From contig JAJEKV010000059.1 in NCBI GenBank assembly GCA_021234155.1, forward strand, positions 351,844 through 415,843: a stretch of DNA of 64,000 nt, given 5' to 3'. Below the pieces are notes generated by a model. It searched no databases, was not told the DNA's origin, and saw only the letters and a list, made by a program, of their open reading frames with translations. The translations under genes and the position numbers were made by a program. The first letter of the stretch is position 1. Each line of letters opens with the position of its first letter. Shown here piece by piece: positions 54,374 through 64,000 of this stretch. This stretch comes from Isoetes taiwanensis (taxonomy: Eukaryota; Streptophyta; Lycopodiopsida; Isoetales; Isoetaceae).

Positions 54374-55683
54374 GTAATTTGGTCTTTTTGCCTCACAATT
54401 TGCCTAAATTTGAAAGTGATGTTTTGTTAATTTAAGGCACCTTCTGGATGAAGATAACAATGGAAGAATCTATGTGTATTCAATATTTAGTAGTTTTAAT
54501 ACATGTTAACCTTGGAAACACTATGTGCAGAAACTTCTATATTTGGAGATGCCACTACAATGTATACTTTATGGGTTTTCTGTCTTTCTAGGATCCAATC
54601 TAGGATCCAATCTGTTGATTGATAACAATGGAGTGTTTTGAAGCTTGCTGGTTTTAGACTTGCAAGATCTTTCTCCAGCGATAATAATGCTGTTTTAACT
54701 AATAAGATTATTACATTGTACAGGTGTTCAGAATGTGAATACACGTAAGAATAAGTTATTTCTAACATTATTTTCTGCGGACCTCCAGAATTGCTTCTAG
54801 GTTCAGTGAAGTATGGGCGTGCTATGACATGTGATCTGTAGGATACAATTATGGGACAAAGAAGACCACAATAATTAGTTTGTCTACAATAGTTGGCATT
54901 GAAAATCAAAGTTACATGCCCCTATATGGTTTCCCATCTTTCTCTACTGATGCTCAACAAATCAACTTCGATTTATTGACAAAGCTTCAATATAAATGCC
55001 ATGAAATCAATACCATTATTAATGTTTAAGATTGGAGCTTGCAATTCGTATCAAAGTGTGTTGAATAACATGTCAACATAATAAAAAATAGGGAGGGAGA
55101 GAGGGAGAGAGATTTCTTATATTGAAAGGTGTAGCAATCAATAAACATTCAACATTCAAGAAAAAATACAAGAGCAATAAAATATGTCTACGTCTTTCGA
55201 GTCATGTGATACTCTTTTTTTTTCAAACCCTCAATATAATAGACAAAGTCCTTGGGAAAATGAAGGAAAATAAAAAATGTTCTAATATCATACAAACACA
55301 ATCCAATATAAATCCGAATTCCATATAGACAATCAGCACACATGGATGTGGCAAAGGGGGTTTTCAAGGGGATGTGGTGGTACCATTATCTCTGCAGAGC
55401 TCAATGAACTATTTCCAAATTCATGAGTTCAACAAGGTGTTCACCTTCTCAGAAATGGATGTCTATGCACGTTCCTTATGGCCTTGCCTTATGCCTTCGC
55501 CATGAGATATTGCCTATTGCTGGTGAGAAGACATTAAAGATACTTTGAAAGACCAAATATACTACCATGCATCAAAGAGTGGGAGTTGCATAGAACACTG
55601 CGTTGAAAGACCAATATGCAACCGTGCATTACGATTAACTTTGAACAAATCCAAGACGTCGTGTTACCTTTTATATGTTATCA
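54374..55683. other. Remaining interior of the candidate Helitron
   Basis: AT-rich intron-like DNA without assigned features. A GA-rich GGGAGGGAGAGAGGGAGAGA occurs at 55092. Confidence 0.35.
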
Positions 55684-55685
55684 AC

Positions 55686-55735
55686 TTATGCCCAGCAGCG
55701 CTGGGCACCATTACTAGTAACATTATAATATAAGA
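55686..55735. other. Back-to-back Helitron ends
   Basis: A plus-strand 3' end (hairpin, CTAG at 55714-55717) is immediately followed by a reversed 5' end (TCTTATATTATAATG on the minus strand from 55735). One element apparently inserted within 20 bp of another's end. Confidence 0.6.
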
Positions 55736-56829
55736 TTTTCTTTAATTGGCTTTGTCTCACACAATTTTCTATATGTGTGTGTGTTTTTGGCATTGTCGCA
55801 TGTGTTAATGTCTCCATGTGTTACTGTTTTTTTATGTCCATTAGATGAAGGTATGATGTCCAGAATATGCTAAATCAAGGGCATCCGCCAAGAAGCAAGA
55901 AGAAACAGGAATCCACCAAGCATGCCATCGTAGGCCGATTTGGGCAGAGGCAGGCCGATCTGGGCAGAGGCAGGGCATCCGAGCGCCTCCATCGGGTTGT
56001 TCTTAGCAGCCCCCGTGAAGCCAACACCTGCTATACACCTGCTATTTTCGACCATGAACAGCAACCACAGAAGAGAAGAATGCCTATAGAGAAAAAAATT
56101 TGGAATCCCTTCTTTTCCGGCCCACCTACGCCAAAATCATAGAGAAGTGATATTTCGGGGGCGTAATGGCATTGTCGCACATGTCATGTGATAGCAAGGA
56201 TCATCTGGCACAAAGAGAACACAAAGCATGAAAGAAAATTTCTACGTATAAATAAACCATCATGTTGATAAACTAATAAAAGTTTGCTTAAACCATCACT
56301 TTAAGACGAAACCAAAGATGAAACTTTATATATGTAGTATTGCTAATTTGAGCTAATCTTATCTAAGTTAGGCGTACACTTACCAAACTTAGCTCTCTAA
56401 GCAATACCAAATTTTGACCAGGCTGAGAATTCACAGTTGACATGCACATGATGATGTGGCATGCCATTTGACATGTCATGCTAAATAACCAAGGCCAACT
56501 TTTGACTAGCCTAAAAATCCAAAAATATGCAACTTTGGTTTTCCATGGGGTGATGTGGCAAAGTTTTGATGACATGGCAAGATATGGGTGACATGGACAT
56601 CTTAATGACCATATGCAAACTCTCGAGCCTGTTTGTCTCCATCTCGATGCAAAAAATGTAGTGTTCATGTTATGGACTGCTCTCCTTACCACAAGTGGCC
56701 AGGATTTGACAGTGCATGTCGTTACCCTTGTAGCACCACCAAACAGCATGGAAAAGATGATGTGGCACTCTGTGGTGACATGGCATACCAAGTAAGCAAG
56801 GTCAAGTTTTGACTAGACCTAGACTCCAA
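55736..56829. other. Non-coding stretch left of the word array
   Basis: 56440-56640 contains CATGGGGTGATGTGG and CAAGGCCAACT, which recur at 59925-60015, so the same repeat family flanks the array on both sides. The frame at 55867-56142 is unrecognised. Confidence 0.4.
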
Positions 56830-57992
56830 CATGCCACCTAGGCTCAAACATGCCAAGGTGGCTCAATCATGCCACGTGGGCTCCAACATGCCACCTAGCT
56901 CCAACATGCCACCTAGGCTCAAACATGCCAAGCTAGCTCAAATATGCCATGCAGGCTCCAACATGCCACCTAGGCTCAAACATGCCAAGGTGGCTCAAAC
57001 ATGCCAAGATGGCTCCAACATGCCAAGTAGCATGCCAAGGTGGCTCAAACATGCCATGCGGGCTCCAACATGCCACCTAGGCACAAACATGCCAAGGTGG
57101 CTCAAGCACGCCACCTAGGCTCCAACATGCCAAGGCGGCTCAAACATGCCACCTAGGCTCCAACATTCCACCTAGACTCCAACATGCCACCTAGGCTCTA
57201 ACATGCCAAGGTGGCTGAAACATGCCACCTAGGCTCCAACATGCCAGCTACGCTCAAACATGTCACGTGGGTTCCAACGTGCCACCTAGGCTCCAACATG
57301 CCATCTAGGCTCAAACATGCCAAGGTGGCTCAAACATGCCACGCGGGCTTCAACATGCCACCTAGACTCAAACATGCCAAGGTGGCTCAAACATGCCACG
57401 TGGGTTCCAACATGCCACCTAGGCTCTAACATGCCAAGGTGGCATGTTGGAGCCTGCGTGGCATGTTTGAGCCACCTTGTCATGTTGGGTGGCATTTTGG
57501 AGCCTAGGTGGCATGCAGGAGCCTAGGTGGCATGCAGGAGCCTAGGTGCATATTAGAGTCTAGATGCCATGTTGGAGTCTAGGTGGCATGTTTGAGCCAC
57601 CTTGGCATGTTGGAGCCTAGGTGGCGTGCTTGAGCCACTTTGCCATGTTTGAGCCTAGTGGCATGTTGGAGCCCGCATGGCATGTTTGAGCCATCTTGGC
57701 ATGTTTGAGCCTAGGTGGCATGTTGGAGCCTCGGTGGCATGCCACCTTGGCATGTTTGAGCCTAAGTGGCATGTCAGAGCCTAAGTGGCATATTAGAGTC
57801 TAGGTGGCATGTTGGAGCCTAGGTGGCATGTTTGAGCCACCTTGGCATGTTGGAGCCTAGGCTAGGTGGCATGTTAGAACCTAGGTGGCATGCTTGAGCC
57901 ACCTTGGCATGTTTGAGCCTAGGTGGCATGTTGGAGCTTGCATGGCATTTTGGGCCACCTTGGCATGTTGGAGCCTAGGTGGCATGTTGGAA
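56830..57992. repeat. Giant inverted array of ACATGCCACCTAGGCTCC words
   Basis: From 56830 to about 57437 the plus strand repeats CTCCAACATGCCACCTAGG and CTCAAACATGCCAAGGTGG, 18-20 bp each. From about 57439 to 57992 the same words run reversed (GGCATGTTGGAGCCTAGGTG). The switch is at CATGCCAAGGTGGCATG (57430-57446). The two arms could pair over more than 500 bp. Isolated copies occur at 60233-60260 and 60415-60460. Confidence 0.9.
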
Positions 57993-58059
57993 CTCGTCAT
58001 ATAGATCCCAAGGGGATGATGCCAAAGTGGATTCTTCAATACTTGCTCAATGTCATCCC

Positions 58060-58945
58060 ATAACCCCTTTGGCAAACCCGGTCCTCAGACCTCACAACCA
58101 TACAACACTACTAACTGTACAAGAGCAAAAAAGAGTTGTATTTTCAAAGGCCTTTACCAGTCATGTGAATCTTTCTACATTGGCTTTGCAACGCATATAA
58201 AGCTATACATGTATTCCATCTATGATTTCAATGAACCGTCAAGCCCAGATATTTGTAGGATTCATACACCTGATGCTTGCCAGTTCTGATCCTGAGCTTT
58301 TGCAACAATATCTCAATGGTCATTTTTCTCAAAAGATATGGGACGCAGTTACTTTGGCCCAAGTGAAAACTGGTCATTATCATGCACACATAAATCCCAC
58401 CTTGGCACCAGGGCCCCAAGCTTATTTGCTTGCTTCATTGTCCAGGAACAAGCTTGTAGCTATTGCATCAATTCGCACGGGGTCCCACAGGCTATAGATT
58501 GAGACAAGTAGATGGGAGCGGCCGCAATTGCCGCGAGAAGCGAGACTATGTGCCTGTTGCCAGTTACAGGTTATTGAAGATGAAAGCCATACTCTTCTGA
58601 GTTGCCCTGCTTTTGAGATAGTTCGGAATTATTTTTTGACCTTAGCATTCCATTCCACGCTTCCACAACTTCTCAGAGCACTATCTGTGCATGACTTGGC
58701 ATTATACATACTTGAGGTTCTAGATAAACGTCTGCAATTACTGAGCCCTTAGTAGTCATTATCTCTGCTTGTCTAGTATCATCATTACTGCAAAGGTTTT
58801 TCCCTTGAAAACCTTTCGAGGCAGGGGTTTTTCAATCCTAGTAGTAATGATTGTACTAGCCCATTGTATGGGTCCCATGACCTATTGGTCTCCGTGGACG
58901 TTAAAAAAACTATTCTATTCTATTATATTCATTATATTGCAACTG
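58060..58945 (+). mobile_element. LINE 3' fragment
   Basis: Plus-strand frames read LLASLSRNKLVAIASIRTGS, HRL, a stop at 58496-58498, ETSRWERPQLPREARLCACC, then EDESHTLLSCPAFEIVRNYF. The C-x2-C-x9-H-x4-C knuckle is the end of a LINE ORF2, as at 10490-10545 in the larger LINE. A 3' UTR with GGTTTTTCCC...GGGGTTTTTC follows, then a (CTATT)n tail ending near 58930. The RT domain is missing. Confidence 0.7.
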
Positions 58946-59166
58946 AAATTCCTACTTAAGAACCCCCATTGCCATGATTTTTTGTTTATCCAAATTCATC
59001 TACATCTCAATGTGAACACAAAACAAAGCCAATGCATCAAACTGCTTTTGCATATGTGCTAGCATGCGGGCAAAAATCACTACATGCTAGCATCCGTCTT
59101 TTGGCATCAACACCCTCCCTCTACGTCATGACATTGTGCAAGATCCTGGCCGAATCTGACTAGGAT
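58946..59166. other. Short spacer
   Basis: CTACATGCTAGCAT and GTGCTAGCATGC form a local inverted pair near 59055-59090. No gene. Confidence 0.35.
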
Positions 59167-61362
59167 ATGGCCTCCAAAACATAAACCCTGTGTGTTGCTA
59201 TGTTATTGAAGGGTTTACATTATGGAGGTCGAGTTTTAGTTGGTTGCACATGGGACATGGTCGAGAAGCTGCAATTGAAAACACGAAGCAATAGGAACTG
59301 ACGGAATGGGGTTTGGAACTGTCGGCACCATGTGTTGGCCATAATCAATTTTTAACCTAAAGGTTTATACATGCCCTAAATCGATATCCAGAAGTGACAT
59401 CTCATACTAAAACTTGGTCACACAAATTTAAATACTAGATGTGATGTTGCAATTTTTCAATATAAAAACTATGTGCGACGTTATTTTTTATATAAAAACT
59501 ATGCACGTTTACTAGTCATATTTAACAAGGGATCTGAAGATTTTAGCCAAGGGAATTCACCCATTCAAATTGGGGGCTTGTTCGAAGCCAAAACAATGAT
59601 ATTATACATACGATACAATTTGTAGATTGAGAAAGATGCATGTTCATAAAAATGTGTTTGGGGTGTATCACATTATCTGTAGTGCTTAATGTGCACTACA
59701 AACAAAAATGCATCATGGACCCGTGGTAGAAGGCCAAATACCTCTTAATTCTGGGGAGGCATCATTTTATATGTTTTTGACAAAATACTCTTAATTTGGA
59801 GAAGCATCGTCTTATACAATTTTGGATATATGTGTGTACATTTGGATGTTTCATGATGAGATATACTACCTAACCAACAATAGAATTTCTAGCATGAATC
59901 TTCAACGACATGCCAAATAAGCAAGGCCAACTAGAAATGGAGTAGGACATTGGTTTTTCATGGGGTGATGTGGGGTGTTTGGGCCACATGGCAATATATG
60001 GATGATGTGGACATGATGGCTAAGCATTTCTGCAAGAAACGAGACATCTTCTAATGTTCGACATAAAGGAATTGGCGAGGGAATCTAGGGGCACTTGAAA
60101 AAAAACTAACTTATCTCCTTTTTCCAAAACAATTGGCCTAGCCATTTTCTATTTGAAGTTAATAAAATGCTTAGTTACAGAATCATATTTCATCCCAAAA
60201 AAAAATCATTTGAAAGAGCATTTTTATGACCCTGGTGGCATGTTTGAGTCTAGGGGCATATTTGAACTACATGGTAGTCAGCTCTTTAAGTTCTTAAAGT
60301 TCCTTCTATTCTATCCCTTGCCAAACTCCTCTACCAAAAATTCCAAAGGTTGTCATATTTACTGCAAATCCAAGTCATCATGTCCACATCACCAATTTGC
60401 CATGTTATAACATGCTCCAACATGCGACGTGGGCTCTGACATGCCACGCAGGGTCCAACATCAAATTTAGAAGTCAACAACTTCAAATTTGGAAGACCTC
60501 ATGGTATTTGGTTCCACATTCCTAGCCATTTCCCTCATTTCTATCTCCATATCCTATTTCACCCCTTTCGTTCTTACCATGCCATAAATCCACTTTTGAA
60601 GCACTTTTTGCCTAGACCAATTCTCTATTTTTTCGTATATAACCCCTTGAGTCACTTAATTTCACCACTTCTAGCCCTTATCCCTTACACCCTAATCAAA
60701 CATTCATATGGCCATATCTTATTTATTGTCTCCAATTTACATCAAGGATCCATAAATTCCATTTGTATGATGTATGTCTATTACCATTGCTCGCCCCTAT
60801 TTCTTCCCCCTTCTCCAAACTCATATTGTAGACTTTTGCATGTTGTCTGAGATTGTTCTTGACTGTTTTGTGCAAATCAATGCGCAAAAAATACTTCTTG
60901 TGATCCAAATTGCAATTTGACCACTTTCCCCATATCACAGCTCCTTTTGGCACATCTCGACTTTGAAATTTATCAAAAACTCCATTGGCAACTCAAAATC
61001 CTCATTTTTAATTATTGTTTGTAGTTTGACTTTCATTGACCAAATTTTGTCCCGACTTTGAACTCGAATATCTCAAGGATCTGAGCTCATAATTGGCCAA
61101 GATTTTTGCCATTGCTTCCCAACAACTTTTCTCTATTAGTGTGAGCAATCAATACTCAAGAATCAGTTTATCTCTGCATGCCACCTCTTGACTTCGAATG
61201 GAAGGAAAATAGATCCAAACCCATGTCCCTCAGTTCCTATTGCTTTGCGTCTTCAACTGCAACTTCTTGACCTTGTTCCAAGTACAAATGACCAAAACTC
61301 GACCTCCATAACATAAACCCTACAATAACCTAGAAACACACGAGTTTACGTTTTGGAGGGCT
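59167..61362. mobile_element. Long-TIR foldback element, about 2.2 kb
   Basis: 59167-59331 is inverted at 61205-61362 with about 80 percent identity: CCTCCAAAACATAAACCC at one end against its complement at the other, and GCAATAGGAACTGA near the inner ends. No transposase is visible between them. Isolated words of the 56.8-58 kb array lie inside. Confidence 0.6.
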
Positions 61363-61694
61363 AAATGTGGTTCTTTGTTATAGATAACTAGGTGCACCAT
61401 TTTTGAACATGCATGCAAAGCTACGACAAGTTACTGCATGAATATAGTATTGTAAGTCTATTGGGTGGATTCTTAAGTGTCCCATAAACATATAAATATG
61501 GGGTCCGCGTTAGCTCAAACCTACAATACTAGCTAGGGATGGAAATTAATTCCTCCAGCCCTCCGGAACTAAATCTAGCTTAATTAAATAATACATCATT
61601 AGACAAATCGAGGAGCTTTGTGAAACATCAAATTTCATCTAAAATATACTGTTCAATGAAATGTTATAACTAAAATTGTAATAGCGCCTAGAAA
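61363..61694. other. AT-rich spacer
   Basis: No recognisable feature. Confidence 0.35.
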
Positions 61695-62034
61695 AGCACC
61701 ATCTGACGATTAGTCTGATGCAATATCTGACGAATAGTCTGACGCAAAATCTGATGATATATCTGACGTTATATCTGACGCATTTTCTGACGGTTATTCT
61801 GACGCATATTCTGACGCAAAGAACGATACATATTTGATGTATATTCTGACGATTAATGTGACGCTTAACCTGACGAAGGCTTCTGATGATTTATGTGACA
61901 ATATGTCTGACGTAGTATCGTCAGGACAAGCATTAAAATAGTAATCGTCGATGCGTTCGTCTCACCAGACGTCGGGCAAAAATCTCTAGAACCGGACGGA
62001 TTTTTCCGACAAAAATACTCATTCTCTTGTAGTG
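61695..62034 (-). mobile_element. CACTA-type transposon terminus with subterminal TCTGACG array
   Basis: Minus-strand reading from 62034 begins CACTACAAGAGAATGAGTAT, the classic CACTA (En/Spm) terminal sequence. Inside it, TCTGACG or TCTGATG recurs about 18 times between 61695 and 61920, as expected for subterminal transposase-binding repeats, and CGGATTTTTCCG-type hairpins lie between. The opposite end is not found in this window, so this is one end of a truncated or larger element. Confidence 0.72.
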
Positions 62035-62099
62035 GTTGGATCTAACTGTTGAAGTTATTTTTCACGAATGTAAAACAATACGATACATTCCCAAAGTTG

Positions 62100-62622
62100 A
62101 GCACACAAACAATATTCCAAGTGGTGGTGCTTTGCTTAAGAAATAACCTCAAAAAAACCATACTTCCTTAAGAAATAGCTGCGTAAAACTACGCCACTTC
62201 AGAAAACCACACTTCTGTAAAAAAAACAGCCACTTAAAAACTACACCTACTTAAAAACCACACCTCAAAAAACCATACTCACTTTAAAAAATAGCTACGT
62301 AAAAACTATACCTAGTTATATAAACCACACCAAAAAAAATCATACTTCCTTACAAATAGCTTCTTAAAAACTACACCTAGTTATAAACTACACCACTTCA
62401 GAAAACCATACTTCATTAAAAAACAACCACTTAAAAACTACACCCGCTTATAAACCACACTTCCAAAAACCATACTTCTTTAAAAAACAGCTATTTAAAA
62501 CTACACCCACTTATAAATGACACCTCAAAAAACAACACCTCGGTTAAAAAAAAATCATACCACTTTAGAAAACTATACCTCCTTATAAACCACACTTCAA
62601 AAAACTATACTTCCATAAAAAA
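62100..62622. repeat. Diverged array of AAACCACACTTCAAAAAACC words
   Basis: Words such as AAAACTACACC, AAACCACACTTC and CCATACTTCCTTAAAAAA alternate at about 40-60 bp intervals. The reverse strand (GGTGTAGTTTTTAAG, GTGTTGTTTTTTGAG) resembles the words at 46023-46760. Confidence 0.75.
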
Positions 62623-62625
62623 CTA

Positions 62626-62659
62626 GAAAAGGGCCCGGCCTGACGGCCGGGCCCTTTTC
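62626..62659. repeat. Perfect GC-rich 15-bp hairpin followed by T-run
   Basis: GAAAAGGGCCCGGCC, loop TGAC, GGCCGGGCCCTTTTC, then TTTT. It looks like a bacterial terminator but sits in repetitive plant DNA. Confidence 0.85.
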
Positions 62660-63025
62660 TTTTGCTCCTTTCCTCGGCTCGGCCGGCCTCCGGCCGGCCT
62701 CGCCTCGGTCTGGGCCCACCCACGTGCCCTATCTCCCTCTCTCCTCTCTCTCTTCTCTCTCCTCTCTCTCTTCTCTCTCCTATCTCTTCCCTCTCTCCTC
62801 TCTGCTGTCTCCTCTCTCTTCCCTCATCTCCTCCCTCCTCTCTTTCTCTCTCCTCTCTCTTTGTCTCTTTCTCTCTTCTCTCTGTCCCCTCTCCTTGTGT
62901 CTCTCTCCTCTCTTTTCTTTCCCCTCCTCTCCGGGGCCTCGCCTCGGTTTGGGTCCACCTATGTGACTTTTTTTTTGCACCCTTCCTCGGCTCGGCCCCT
63001 TCGGGGCCTCGCCTCGGTTTGGACT
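62660..63025. repeat. CTCGGCTCGGCC...CCTCGCCTCGG repeats with CT microsatellite
   Basis: Copies at 62671-62718, 62931-62960 (left part lost) and 62982-63022 share CCTCGGCTCGGCC, a palindromic core and CCTCGCCTCGGTTTGG. Between the first two lies 62720-62930, (CTCTCTCC)n. Arg/Glu- or Ser/Leu-rich frames across this region are compositional. Confidence 0.8.
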
Positions 63026-63610
63026 TAGTTACATTTACTACCAATTTCAAAGTATCATCCATTCCAAAGTCTCCCCACACCTATTACTACTTTTAAATTA
63101 TATCACCTATTAGGAGCTTACTACGTCTACTATGAATTCCAAAGTACAACCCCTATATATTCAAGAAACTTCCCATGTTACTAAGCATCTATTGCTCAAC
63201 CACCCATGAGCAGCATACTCGCACATAGAACTATGAGGACCAATACCACATCTACACCCATGAGCACTTTCACGACGTTTGTTACTTGGCATCAATTGTA
63301 AAGTATTATCCATGGAGAGCTTACTTACACGTCTACCATGCTATTAATTCCAATTACAACCTCTATATGTCCAAAGCATCATACATAAGGAGCATACTCA
63401 CATATCCATGAGGACCCATACGACATCTATCTATTTTGTGATACCCATGCATGAGGAGTTTACTCACATCTGCTACCATATACATGCCCTACTAAAGTAT
63501 CACCTATGAGGATGTTACTCACACTTACTATCATGGGTAGCATATTCACACATACACATATGAGGACACATACCTGAACTACACCCATGAGGCCACATCT
63601 ACTACCTCTA
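63026..63610. repeat. Irregular CCCATGAGGA/CATACTCACA repeats
   Basis: Phrases such as CCATGAGCAGCATACTC, ATGAGGAGTTTACTCAC and CATGAGGACCCATAC recur loosely. No gene. Confidence 0.45.
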
Positions 63611-64000
63611 TACTAAGGTGTTTGTGTATGAGCATCTAAAACATTCTAGAACATTCTATTTTGAGTGTTTGCAAAGTCTCCAAAAACTTGTTATTTTTAG
63701 ATTGAGGTGCTTGCCCATGAGCACCTGGAATATTCTAGAACATTCTAGAAGATTCTATTTTGAGTGGTTGCAAAGTTTCAAAAAACTTTCTATTTTTAGA
63801 CTGAGGTGCTTGCCCAGAAGCACCTGGAACATTGTAGAACATTCTATTATGAGTTCTTGTAAACTTATAGAGAACTTTCTATTTTTAGACTATGGTACTT
63901 TCTATTTTTAGACTGAGGTGCTTATCCGTGAGCATCCGAAACATTCCATAACATTCTTACTTGAGCATTTGCAAAGTTTCAAAAAACTTCTATTTTTAGA
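63611..64000. repeat. Satellite-like tandem repeat of about 100 bp, running off the window
   Basis: Units start near 63614, 63702, 63802 and 63917, each with GAGGTGCTTGCCCATGAGCA or a variant, then ACATTCTATTTTGAGTGNTT and GCAAAGTTTCAAAAAACTT. The array continues past 64000. Confidence 0.85.

Larger units (their letters stand above)
52550..55717 (+). mobile_element. Candidate Helitron carrying captured gene pieces
   Basis: The left end TCTTTATATTATAATG with subterminal TAAATTGGGCGGCTGAGATT matches the 5' family ends at 29604 and 40584. The right end has hairpin GCCCAGC-AGC-GCTGGGC, ACCATTA and CTAG (55714-55717) followed by T. The base before the left TC is not A, so either a base was lost at the polypyrimidine border or the pairing of ends is wrong. 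It contains a PPR fragment and at least one orphan exon. Directly right of it, TAACATTATAATATAAGA is the reverse of a Helitron 5' end. Confidence 0.55.

Noticed and set aside
55867-56142. 91-residue plus-strand frame
   Set aside because: Basic, low-complexity and unrecognised; no conservation evidence or splice context.
56830-57992. CRISPR-like array of short repeats
   Set aside because: Units are contiguous variants without unique spacers and reverse at the centre; no cas genes; eukaryotic context.
62626-62663. Rho-independent-looking terminator
   Set aside because: The context is repetitive plant nuclear DNA with no bacterial gene nearby; kept only as a hairpin.
62583-63096. Overlapping long frames on both strands
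   Set aside because: They follow a CT microsatellite and GC hairpin repeats; both strands are open only because of composition.

Overview
This window is nuclear DNA of a land plant with a large, repeat-rich genome. Introns are GT-AG with pyrimidine-rich acceptors, broken genes are spread over kilobases, and nearly everything is transposon-derived. The protein remnants are plant families: TRS130/TRAPPC10, DUF630/DUF632, PPR, and the transposon-linked DUF7869 and DUF8039. From family knowledge a fern or other seedless vascular plant seems most likely, but that is inference. I see no organellar or bacterial segment, no rRNA and no convincing tRNA gene.

Only two protein genes look intact: a head-to-head pair of intronless paralogues (30593-31435 minus, 32556-33350 plus) of a family I do not recognise. 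The 1.1 kb between them holds a TATA box, a small inverted-repeat element, a perfect hairpin and a G-box. The other host-type genes are dead: a TRS130 fragment with introns (11158-13278), a DUF630/DUF632 gene (23868-25240) and a PPR fragment (53150-53718).

Layout. 0-7.9 kb: palindromic and tandem repeats with DUF8039- and DUF7869-type remnants. 7.97-10.84 kb: a broken LINE, then the TRS130 pseudogene. 15.4-16.1 kb: a psq-type helix-turn-helix remnant and a tandem duplication. 17.15-22.44 kb: an LTR element (minus) with an ATCCC target duplication, carrying a nested TIR element. 25.71-30.0 kb: a foldback element whose left arm holds a 3.85 kb Helitron; the right arm preserves the empty site. 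35.1-35.6 kb: a MITE. 40.6-43.6 kb: a tandem tRNA-like repeat split by a 2.2 kb TIR element. 43.66-46.02 kb: a retroelement (minus) whose gag-like reading frame ends in a histone H3-like segment, itself hit by a LINE. 47.67-50.22 kb: a young, complete, non-coding LTR element. 50.87-55.74 kb: Helitron-type ends around a polypyrimidine tract and captured gene pieces. 56.8-58 kb: a giant inverted word array. 58-62.04 kb: a LINE remnant, a long-TIR element and a CACTA-type end. 62.1-64 kb: low-complexity and satellite DNA.

Two observations stand out. One is the histone H3-like carboxyl end of the 43.7-44.8 kb retroelement reading frame. The other is that at least five separate repeat elements or loci are each filled with their own short self-complementary word.
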